DNA of 16,823 bases from Trichosporon coremiiforme (lineage: Eukaryota > Basidiomycota > Tremellomycetes > Trichosporonales > Trichosporonaceae): assembly GCA_039545355.1 (NCBI GenBank), contig BCJJ01000112.1:1-16823 (forward strand), read 5' to 3'. Shown in pieces: positions 8,406 through 16,384 of this stretch. The notes beneath the pieces were generated by a model. The model was not told where the DNA came from, did no database searches, and worked only from the letters and a program-made list of their open reading frames with translations. The position numbers were made by a program, and so were the translations under genes. Positions within the stretch are counted from its first letter, which is position 1; every line of letters starts with the position of its first letter.

Positions 8406-11393
8406 ATGGTCCGCTCGTACATGCGCCACGGGCCGACACAGGTGAGCTCGCTTGTATCCTGCCGAGCTGACATCAGGCTTTCGGCGTTGTCACATCACCG
8501 ACCGCGAACGCGAGCTACGACGGACGTTACGCCTTCGTCCCCGGCTGGGAGGATGTGCTCGTGTGGGACGTGAAGCGCGGTGAGCAGGTCGCGATGTGGC
8601 ATGCCGTTGGCGTCACCTCTCCGGTCAGCTACCTTGCGCCTGCACCGCCGCCGTCCGAGAGCTCTGCTTCCTGGCCCGCGACCTTCGCCGTGGCTTACAA
8701 TGACGGTGCGATCCGACTTTGGTCCTGGGCGCCCGGCTCTGAGGCTACCGAGGTCGTTACGTTCAACGGACACAAGAAAGGAATCAACACTCTCGCCTGG
8801 GACGCCGACGGATCCCGCCTCGCTTCCGGAGGTGTCGAGGGAGAGGTGGTCATCTGGGACCGTGTTGCCGAGGTCGGCCTGTTCCGTCTCAAGGGACACC
8901 GCGGCGCCATCACCAGCATCACCTTCCTCCCCCACCCCACGCAGAGCGCTACGACCCACCCCGGATATCTCCTCACCACGAGCAAGGACACGTACCTCAA
9001 GCTGTGGGACCTGAGCACGCAGCACTGTGTTCAGACTGTTGTTGTTGGCCGCGGAGAGGTCACCTCTGCCGCCGTCCAGGAGGAAGGCGCGGAGGACGGT
9101 CGCTACATCGTTGTCACTGGCAGTGGTGACGGAGAGGTCAAGGCCTGGAGCATCGGCAAGGAGGGTCTCGCCGATGGACTGAAGGAGAACGAGGACGGAG
9201 AGGTAAGCTAGAGCGGCGTCGAGTTCCAGCTAACATCAGCTTCCCAAGCTTGTTGTGCCCGTGTGCTCCCTCCCGCTTCCGACATCGACGCACGCTGTCT
9301 CGCAGATCACCTTCCACCCCTCGCTCCCGCTCATCTTCGCCCAGACGACGGACAAGACGACGGCCGTGCTCCGCCTGCGATCCGAGGAGGAGGTGGCCGC
9401 GAAGCGTTCGCGCCGTGCGAAGCGTAATCGCGAGAAGGGCAAGAAGAAGGGTGTTACGGAGGAGGAAGTCGAGGTCAACGATCTCGGACCGGTTGCCTGG
9501 GAGGACCGGGTGACAACATGGTGTGTCATCCGCGCGAACGCCAAGGTGCGCTCCTTCGCGCTCTCGCCGTACGATGGCGGCAAGACGTTTGGCGTCCTCC
9601 TGCAGCAGAGCAACAACTCGCTTGAGGCGTACGCCGTCCCCGTTCCGCAGGGCAAGAGCAAGCTCGCCGACGGAAGCGCTCCCGAGCCGACGAAGGTGCA
9701 CTCGGTCGAGCTCCCCGGACATCGCCAGGATGTGCGTGCCCTCGCGGTCAGCAGCGATGACCAGGTCCTTGCCTCCGCCGCGAACGGAACGCTCAAGGTG
9801 TGGAACGTGCGCACGACGGCGTGCCTGCGTACGATGGAGTGTGGCTACGCGCTGTGCTGCACCTTCCTTCCCGGAGACCGACACGTTGTCGTTGGAACGA
9901 AGGCGGGTGAGCTGCTTCTCTTCGATGTGGCCGCCTCGACGCTGCTGAGCCGGTACGAGGCGCACAAGGGCCCGGTGTGGTCTGTCGCCGTTCGTCCAGA
10001 CGGCCGTGGTCTCGTCTCCGGATCAGCAGACAAGGACGTCAAGTTCTGGGACTTTGAGATGCGCGAGGACGGCGAGGGCGAGCGTGTCGTGAGCCGTTTG
10101 GGCGTCGAGACGGTGTACAAGACGAAGCAGCTCGCGCTCGTGCACACGCGCACGCTCAAGATGACCGACGACGTGCTCTGCGTCAAGTACTCGCCTGACG
10201 GTCGTTTCCTCGCCGTGTCGCTCCTCGACTCGACGGTCAAGATCTTCTTCCAGGATTCGCTCAAGTTCTTCCTCTCGCTTTACGGACACAAGCTCCCCGT
10301 CCTCTCCATGGACATCAGCAGCGACAGCAAGCTGATCGTGACGTGTTCGGCGGACAAGAACGTCAAGATCTGGGGCCTTGACTTCGGAGACTGTCACCGC
10401 TCGCTGTTCGCGCACGACGACTCTGTCATGGGCGTCGCCTTCGAGAAGAACAGCCACTACTTCTGGACAGTCGGCAAGGACCGTCTGCTCAAGTACTGGG
10501 ACGGCGACAAGTTTGAGCTCATCCAGAAGCTGGCGGGACACCAGGGCGAGGTGTGGGCTCTCGCCGTGTCGCAGCAGGGCGAGTGGGTTGCGACCGGAAG
10601 TCACGACAAGAGCATCCGTATCTGGGAGAAGACGGACGAGCCGCTGTTCCTGGAGGAGGAGCGCGAGCGCGAGCTGGAGGACGCGCACGACGCCGCGCTC
10701 GCGGACCAGATGAACCGCACCGACCTCGATGGCGAGGAGGGAGAGGACGGTGTCGAGGCCGAGGGCGTCCAGAAGCAGACGGCCGAGACGCTCATGGCCG
10801 GAGAAAGGATCATGGAGGCGCTTGAGCTCGCCGACGCTGAGAAGGAGGCGTGGAAGGAGTACGAGGCCGAGGTCGCGCACCACCGCGAGGCTGGCAATGA
10901 GGCTGCGGCCGCAGGCGTGCCCCAGCCCCAGGGCAGTGCGGAGCTCAAGGCCCGCGGCGTCACGCCAGAGGAGCACGTGTACCAGACGCTGTCCAAGATC
11001 CCCGCTGCGCAGATGGAGGACGCCCTCCTCGTCCTGCCCTTCCGCAATGTCGTCTCTTTGCTCGGATACCTCGACGCGTGGGCGCGTGCCGACCGCGACA
11101 TCATCCTCACCTCCCGCCTGCTCCTGTTCCTCGTCAAGACGCACCACGCACAAATAGTCGCGAACCGAGTCATGCGCACGCAGCTCGTCGATCTGCGCCG
11201 CTCCGTCCGCTCCGCCCTCGAGGGACACAGGAAGCGCATGGGCTACAACCTCGCCGCGCTCCGCTTCCTCCGCAACAGGTGGGAGAGCGAGCAGACCGCC
11301 GGCCTGCTCGAGGAGGAGAACATGGACGAGGAGGCGGTGCGCAAGCGTATCGAGGAGGGACGCGCCAAGAGGAAACGCGTCAATGTGGCGTAA
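8406..11393 (+). CDS. UTP12: U3 snoRNP / SSU processome WD-repeat protein Utp12 (Dip2, WDR3)
   Basis: Nucleolar UTP-B component required for 18S pre-rRNA processing and 40S subunit assembly. Exons 8406-8441, 8477-9202 and 9240-11393 join to 971 residues (yeast Dip2 is of similar size). Introns of 35 and 37 nt carry GTGAGC/GTAAGC and CTGAC/CTAAC sites. The N-terminus MVRSYMRHGPTQ-AFGVV matches the family start, and the ATG context (CAAACATGG) is good. At least twelve WD-blade ends are visible (e.g. LVWDV, IRLWSW, VIWDRV, LKLWDLS, LKVWNVR, VKFWDFE, VKIWGLD, LKYWDGD, IRIWEKT), which fits two tandem beta-propellers. A basic patch (KRSRRAKRNREKGKKKG) sits near residues 306-325. A charged helical region precedes the C-terminal Utp12 domain (about 847-950), and the protein ends in a basic KRKR tail suited to nuclear import. 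Identification is strong. Confidence 0.97.
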
Positions 11394-11725
11394 GCCGAGC
11401 AAAGCGAGAGCTCGAAGGATTAGAGGGGAGGACAATTAGAGGGGACATCATCACTGTAGTAGCCAACTTCATAGAGATCTGCATATCATCTCATTACGGC
11501 AGCCAATCGCACTGCGCCATCCGGGACGAAGCCCGACGGCAACGGCGTCCATCAGTCCCTCGCTGCTGTCCAACCCGTCTGCAACCCTTCCGCAACGTGC
11601 ACCGAATGCGCCGCTAGTCAAACGCTGGCATATCTTCTCGTTACATGATACTTCTGACTATATACACTCTTGTGATCGCTGTCGGACTCAGGTTCCTCGG
11701 TCATGGGGTGATGGGGAGCACGCTC
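11394..11725. other. Convergent 3' spacer between UTP12 and the Ser-rich gene
   Basis: Carries the two 3' ends facing each other. AT-richer around 11640-11690. I see no further gene, repeat or RNA. Confidence 0.5.
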
Positions 11726-12100
11726 TCAAAAGGACATGTGCATGTCCGAGTTGGAGAAGCGCGACGAACGAGGCGGCTGCAGGGGGTGCTGCTGGCTTCC
11801 GGCGCTGGCACTCTTCATGCCGCTCATCATGTTCTTGAGTTCGGTGGTAGGCGACGTGCCCATGGATCCGCTCATGGAGCCCTGAGACGAGGCCATGGAG
11901 GACTCGCTCATGCGGCGCTGGCCGCCGGGAATGTCCATGCTCTCGGACTGGGAGGTGGACGACGTGTTCGAGGCGAGGGAGGGGCGGCGCTCAACCGGCT
12001 TCAGCGGCTGGGGCATCACCTTCTGGTTACGCTTGAGCCACTTGGTGCGCTCGGCCCACTGGCGCGATTCGGTCCACTGGCGCGACTCGGAGGGGTTCAT
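11726..12100 (-). CDS. Small Ser/Met-rich protein with N-terminal W-repeats, function unknown
   Basis: Single exon, 124 residues. The start at 12100 is the first ATG after the TATA box at 12209-12215. An in-frame ATG at 12223 overlaps the TATA box region and is unlikely to be in the transcript. The N-terminus has three consecutive six-residue units, SESRQW, TESRQW and AERTKW, followed by a basic segment (LKRNQK). The rest is low-complexity, rich in Ser, Met, Gly and Gln, with RRPS and RRMS sites that resemble basophilic (PKA-type) phosphorylation motifs. No signal peptide or membrane segment. Composition resembles small stress- or growth-phase-induced fungal proteins, but I recognise no named family. 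It converges on UTP12. Confidence 0.65.
   Translation of the reverse strand: MNPSESRQWTESRQWAERTKWLKRNQKVMPQPLKPVERRPSLASNTSSTSQSESMDIPGGQRRMSESSMASSQGSMSGSMGTSPTTELKNMMSGMKSASAGSQQHPLQPPRSSRFSNSDMHMSF
12056..12091 (-). repeat. Two near-identical 18-nt units encoding the ESRQW repeats
   Basis: Units 12056-12073 and 12074-12091 are nearly identical at the DNA level (CCACTGGCGCGAYTCGG core) and encode consecutive copies of the ESRQW motif. A third, more diverged copy (AERTKW) lies just to the left, at about 12038-12055. The low divergence of the first two suggests recent tandem duplication. Confidence 0.7.
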
Positions 12101-13715
12101 GCTGGCTCGTTGGGTCTGGAAGGCGTTCGCGGTTATGTCTGTGAAGTAATTGCAGAGTGAGTGGGCAATGAGGGGAGGGGAAGAGGACACGTCAAATGGG
12201 GAAGGGCATATATACCGCGACACTCTGGGTCAGGTGGACAGCGAGTTGTTCCATCATGCCCCCGGGAAGCTTGCGGGGATGAACATGCGGCGTTCGTTGG
12301 CGCATGGTCTACCATCGAGTCAACTGGTGCAGTGAGAAAGGCAGAGTGGGCGGTATGCCCCGGACGCCTGGCGAGCGCCCAAGAATGGCACAAGAAGACA
12401 TCTATGTGATCCACCCCCGTAGCATTCCTTAGTCATGAAGCCCACAGACTGAAGTACTGAGAGGTCATGAGATCTCGATGCGCCGCAGTATGCGCGCAAA
12501 TAATGAACGCACATCGGTCAATTTACGGTCAGCTGGACTTCAATCCTGGGGACCCCGCCCCCGCCCTCTCACCGTTCTGAGGCGTGAGAGCCAAGGATTT
12601 CTGGTTCTGCACGTGGTCACACGATGCCAATTCGAAAAAGACGCGTCGGCTTGAAGCCCGAGGTGGGCCGAGATTCGGGCCAGACCGACGATCCTGCTCT
12701 ACCTGACTCACTTGTGAACATGTGCTCTGCGCGTGAATGAAGGAGGAGGTCATGCGGCGAAGACGTCAGAGCTGTTTCCGTGCCCGAGAGAAGACGCCGC
12801 ATCGTTTGATCGACACCCCTTCCCCCACCCCAAAGGAGGGCGGGGAAGGCGGGGGTTGGATTGAGTTGACTAGGCTGCGTCGGGCGAAATCTTTGGTGGC
12901 GAACTTATCCTTATGCTGTCGCCACTTGAGCAGCACGACACCGGGGGTTAGCCTGGTATCAGTACAGCCATGTGACAACAGCCGCAGTGAAATGGATGGA
13001 AAGAAGGAATGTTTCAGAGAGCAAGACATCGACACATGGAGGGGGAAACACCTCGCCGTTTCACAAGTGCACGAGTGACACTGGCGCAGCAGCACGTCGT
13101 CAGTTTCGTTCCTGGTTCATTCCCAACTTGACGACCACTGCCAAAGGAGGTAACGCGTTTCAGAGCACCACACCACCGTTGCCATGCACACATTGCGCTC
13201 CTTTTCTGATGCACCGACGCTTTTGACACTTCACTATCCGCTCTGGCCACTCCCCTCTGTCTACAATCATCTTCCCAGAAAGCTCGCTCGGCCTCGCAGT
13301 TTCCGGCAGTGTTCGTCCGGGATTAGCGGTGGATGCTAATGTCAGAGCAAGCGTGGCCGCGCACTGAGCAGGTGCAGAGCCTTCCTCGTCTTGCGACGCC
13401 GTGAGTTCCGGCAGCTACCCACCCGCAGAAAGTGAGCTGATAGTCAGTTCCCGCGAAGGACCGTCGATCCTTGACCGACAACAACGTCTCAAATGTCAGT
13501 TGACGTTCTTTGTCATCGACGACCCAGTCGTCGGATGGACCTTGTCGCGATCTGTGTATGAGCAACCTGCTGCACTCAGCTCAAAGGAGCCTTCCTCAGG
13601 AATGAGACCAGTGGGCGACTCGGATAAAATATGATTGTGAACTGAAAGGACCTGTTCGAGCAGCTGCCTGGAAGCCTGATCAGCGACGAGAGGGTGTCTG
13701 GGCTACACTCCAAAG
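12101..13715. other. Long intergenic region with no convincing gene
   Basis: Begins with the promoter of the minus-strand Ser-rich gene and ends with the presumptive upstream region of the gene at 13716 (an AT-rich GATAAAATATG at about 13623-13633 may be its core promoter). At 12818-12849 there is a C-rich then G-rich inverted repeat (CCTTCCCC / GGGGAAGG) with several G-runs. Open frames at 12737-13095, 13014-13250 and 13323-13634 have no domain, poor codon character and no splice-site support. Confidence 0.5.
12209..12215 (-). promoter_or_regulatory. TATA box of the Ser-rich small-protein gene
   Basis: TATATAT on the minus strand, about 110 bases upstream of the ATG at 12100. This is the third minus-strand gene in the window with a TATA element 110-195 bases before its ATG. 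Confidence 0.5.
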
Positions 13716-14263
13716 ATGCAGCTAGATGATTCGTGAGCTTCCTGAGCCTTCGAAACGCTGCTAACCCGCAGCAACAGGTTTTTACCTGCACCGCAGAGCA
13801 TTACCCCGGTAGACTCGTAAGCTGCAATGGCCCGCACGTCAAGCTAAACCTCAGCACGTTTAACAAGACGCTGGGGAGCGGTACGGCGCCGTCTTGGGAG
13901 AGGCGTGACTTGCCAATCTCCGTGTGCAATTCCAACAGCGACGTCCGCGCAGGGTAAGCTCAATGGTTCTCCCGTCGTACTCAGTTGACATCAAGTGGTG
14001 GACCTTCTCCTCCGCCTCGACAGCATTATGTGAGTCTCGCTCCATCATTTGCCCACAAGATGACCACTCTGGTTTGGATTCAAAGGTGACCGTTATCAAT
14101 GAGAATAGGTGTCTGATAACATTGCAAGATAGACCCAGGTGCACCCAGCTAACACCAGGGTCATATTGAAAACAAGGCAAAGCTTGGGGAACGCCAGAAC
14201 GGTAAGCTGCATCGCGGATATCACAACAGCATAGCTTGACACGCAGAGACGAAAAGGCAATGA
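13716..14263 (+). CDS. Tentative six-exon small gene, function unknown
   Basis: Found from splice signals, not from a long frame. Exons 13716-13732 (17 nt), 13772-13816, 13855-13953, 13996-14029, 14159-14201 and 14247-14263 (17 nt, stop TGA) join with no frame break to 84 residues, starting MQLDDS and ending ETKRQ. Introns 1, 2, 3 and 5 (39, 38, 42 and 45 nt) have GTGAGC or GTAAGC donors and CTAAC/CTAAAC/TTGAC branch motifs just before the acceptor, like the window's confirmed introns. Intron 4 (129 nt) contains internal AG|GT borders. Five consecutive in-frame junctions support coding, but the protein has no recognised domain and the exons are tiny. It could instead be a spliced non-coding RNA or a decaying gene. 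Confidence 0.4.
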
Positions 14264-14910
14264 CCGTGAGTTCAGCCAATCCGTGTTGCCTCTTCTAGAC
14301 TTCCATGATAGCCATTCATCTCCGTCACCTAAGGGACCACGATTGAGAGTTCATACCTGTCAGGAGTTGCTCAGATGCGCGAATGCCGTCAATTGAGCGT
14401 ATTCTGTGAGGAGGGCGTTCAACCCTGAAATGCTCCCCCAGTCCTCGGCGTGACGACCATTCGTTGTTCTCCTCGACAAGTAAGCCTCTTGATGCATGGT
14501 GGTCTTCATAGAGGACTGCAATAAGGTGAGGAGAGCCCATGTTCTTTCCTCAGGTAGAGCGCTGATACTTTGGAGGCAGCGCCCCGATCTGCGCACAGAC
14601 ATCTGAGAGGAGGGAAGCGAGCGTCAGCGAAAATAGCCCCGCTCTCAACCTTCATGCGAGCTGCGCACGCACGCACGCTCGTCCGCGCTGGTCACTGCGC
14701 AGTGCGTTGTTTGTTTTGACTTAGAGCTGGGTCCTTCCTCGTGTTCGAACTTCTGTCATCGCGTCTTCCTCATCGCCTCGCCGCCTCGATCTTCCGTTCT
14801 CGACCACTCAGCTCTTCCTTGCCACCACTGGTTCTTCCAACGGACAGAGCCGTGGACAAGTTATCTGACCATAGCTTTGTTGTAACTTGCCGTCGAGCTA
14901 ACGTGCAGCC
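14264..14910. other. Spacer between the tentative small gene and the BTB gene
   Basis: A possible extra donor (GTGAGT) lies at 14266, immediately after the stop of the small gene. Two further AG|GT-bordered stretches lie at 14526-14553 and 14554-14579. The right part (14720-14910) is the CT-rich leader of the BTB gene. A CTAACGTGCAG acceptor-like motif ends three bases before its ATG, so a 5'-UTR intron is possible, but I found no matching consensus donor. Open frames on the minus strand here (14325-14602) have no recognised domain. Confidence 0.45.
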
Positions 14911-16191
14911 ATGTCCGCCCTTCAGCTCAAGTCCGGGGGGTACCGCTCTCCACCCCAGGTTCAAAGCCCGGCTCCGACACCCGCACCGCAAGGCAGGGCG
15001 CAGCGCCGCCTCTCGAAGCAGCTGCTCGACATGGAGCTGACGGCGAGCGCGAACCCGCACCACGACGTGCTGCTTATCTGCAAAACACACTCGACGAGGA
15101 AGGTGCAAGTGCGGGCGAATGGACAAGTGTTAAGAGCATGCTCGTGAGTGTTTGGTTCCCTTCCGTGAAACCACCGTGTGAAAGCACCTTAAGCTGTTTG
15201 GGTACAAGTCCTCTAGCTGACAGCAGCGACGTCTTCGACACGATTTTGGACGAAATCGACCTCTCCTCCGCCTTGCCGAGTATCGACACACTACAGCCCA
15301 TCGAGTCCATGACCGCCTTCATCACCTTCATCACGCCTCACGCACACAAGCACAGCTTCACGGTCGACGAGCTGCTCGAGGTCGCGCGGACGGCGAATGT
15401 GTTCCGCTGCCGGCCATTCGTGTCTGCCAGCGTGAAGCGATACGTCGAGAAGGCTTTTGTTGGGCCGATCACGAACAGTAACTTCTTCGCACTTCTGAGG
15501 TGAGTTGCCGCGCAGTCCAACAAGCTGACAGGGCAGGTGAGCTGGGTCTCGATCGTCGTATGATAGCTGACGTGACAGGTGAGCTCATCGTTACTTCGAG
15601 AGCTGACGCGACAGGTAAGCTTTTCGCCCGACTTGGTAAGCTGACGGGACAGGTGAGATGACGGTTTGTGCTGCCGGAGCTAATGAGCAGGTGAGGTACC
15701 CTGTTTTAATGTTCCAGCTGACTGTGCAGGTGAGCTTCGCAAGTATGCGATCTCAGCTGACGTAGGAGGTAAGCTTAGAGTACTACATGGGCTAACAGAA
15801 GGTAAGTACACAGTGACGTTCCAGCTTGATACGATCTTCCCTTCGTAAGCTGATACCAGACTCGCCCACCTGACCGCCTCCTCCGAACTCTGGGACAAGG
15901 CACTGAAGGCTGGTCCGAAACCAGGCGCCTTCTTCGCTCCGACACGACACGGTGGGGAGGTGAACCCCGCCTGGCCGTCGCCAGAAGAGGCGGCCGACGC
16001 CATGGCTCGAGAGCCAGATGTGTGGCGCGCGCTCGTGTATCTCGGCAACGAGCATGCGCTCACTGGATCATTGACGGATGTGAAAGTAGTCTACGACGGT
16101 GAGCTGTGGTGGACATGGTATAGCTGACGAGACAGCGGGACGGCTCTGCATATGCAGAGATAACGACCGGACGACATTGGTCCGATTCTAG
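14911..16191 (+). CDS. BTB/POZ-domain-like protein containing a tandem intron array
   Basis: Exons 14911-15143, 15224-15499, 15860-16098 and 16136-16191 (stop TAG) join in frame to 267 residues. The start has a good context (GCAGCCATGTC). A Pro/Gln-rich N-terminus (1-35) precedes a BTB-like fold at about 50-150: HHDVLLICK (beta strand), GQVLRACSSDVFDTIL (the 'vL..rS.vF' motif), then helices typical of fungal BTB proteins, with a helical tail (FALLRLAHLTASSELWDKAL) spanning the exon 2/3 junction. Such proteins often mediate dimerisation or recruit cullin-3 ubiquitin ligases. No extra domain identifies a partner. Intron 1 (15144-15223) has a CAGCAG acceptor that may give or drop one Ser. Intron 2 is the 360-nt array at 15500-15859. 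Intron 3 is 37 nt. Two more introns are probable in the 3' UTR. Exon structure is well supported, function broad. Confidence 0.75.
15500..15859 (+). other. Head-to-tail array of nine intron-like units with zero-length exons
   Basis: Lies between BTB exons 2 and 3. Units: 15500-15536 (37 nt), 15537-15578 (42), 15579-15614 (36), 15615-15652 (38), 15653-15690 (38), 15691-15729 (39), 15730-15768 (39), 15769-15801 (33) and 15802-15859 (58). Every unit starts GTGAG or GTAAG and ends AG. Each has CTGAC, CTAAC, CTAAT or CTGAT five to seven bases before the end. Units 1-4 share AGCTGAC followed by a seven-base tail (AGGGCAG, GTGACAG, GCGACAG, GGGACAG). The interiors differ, so these are not fresh copies of one sequence. 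The unit size equals the normal intron size in this window. Joining 15499 to 15860 restores the frame (CTG AG|A CTC). The array is seen directly. How it is spliced is inference. Confidence 0.85.
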
Positions 16192-16209
16192 CTGCGCCGC
16201 CGATTCGAA

Positions 16210-16243
16210 TAGCCGCGGGTGGACCGTAGCCGCGGGTGGACCG
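16210..16243. repeat. Perfect 17-nt tandem duplication
   Basis: Two identical 17-base copies (TAGCCGCGGGTGGACCG) at 16210-16226 and 16227-16243, in the last exon after the BTB stop codon. A 17-base unit changes the frame, so gain or loss of a copy would shift any reading frame through here. Confidence 0.85.
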
Positions 16244-16251
16244 GAGCCACG

Positions 16252-16288
16252 GTGAGCTGTGGCGTTTGCAAGGGAAGCTGACTACCAG
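16252..16288 (+). other. Probable 3'-UTR intron of the BTB transcript
   Basis: 37 nt: GTGAGC donor, AGCTGAC branch motif and TACCAG acceptor, 60 bases after the TAG at 16189-16191. It shares its first eleven bases (GTGAGCTGTGG) and its length with the coding intron at 16099-16135. Confidence 0.6.
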
Positions 16289-16343
16289 AAGCACTACAGT
16301 CGAGCCAGCACAGCAGCTCCTGCAAGGAAGGGCATGGTAGACA

Positions 16344-16384
16344 GTGAGCTAGGTTTAAATTGAGGCCGCTAGCTGACTGATCAG
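16344..16384 (+). other. Second probable 3'-UTR intron of the BTB transcript
   Basis: 41 nt: GTGAGC donor, AGCTGAC branch motif and GATCAG acceptor. It follows the intron at 16252-16288 after a 55-nt exon. Downstream, 16385-16620 holds the presumed end of the transcript, with no other gene seen. Confidence 0.55.

Noticed and set aside
10023..11435. 470-codon open frame on the minus strand opposite UTP12
   Set aside because: Antisense shadow of the large UTP12 exon. The sense strand has unmistakable WD repeats and a Utp12 domain.
12098..12223. Earlier in-frame ATG at 12223 for the Ser-rich gene
   Set aside because: The TATA box overlaps this codon's vicinity, so it is probably upstream of the transcript start. 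The ATG at 12100 begins the repeat-containing protein.
12737..13095. 113-codon plus and 109-codon minus overlapping frames
   Set aside because: Low-complexity, mutually overlapping, no splice or domain support.
13391..13446. Two donor-to-AG stretches (GTGAGTT..CCGCAG and GTGAGCTGATAGTCAG) as a further intron array
   Set aside because: 28 and 16 nt, not abutting, and not linked to any open exons. Too short to be spliced introns.
13860..14279. 139-codon minus-strand frame over the cryptic gene
   Set aside because: No domain, and the plus strand carries the consensus intron signals. Kept the plus-strand model, at low confidence.
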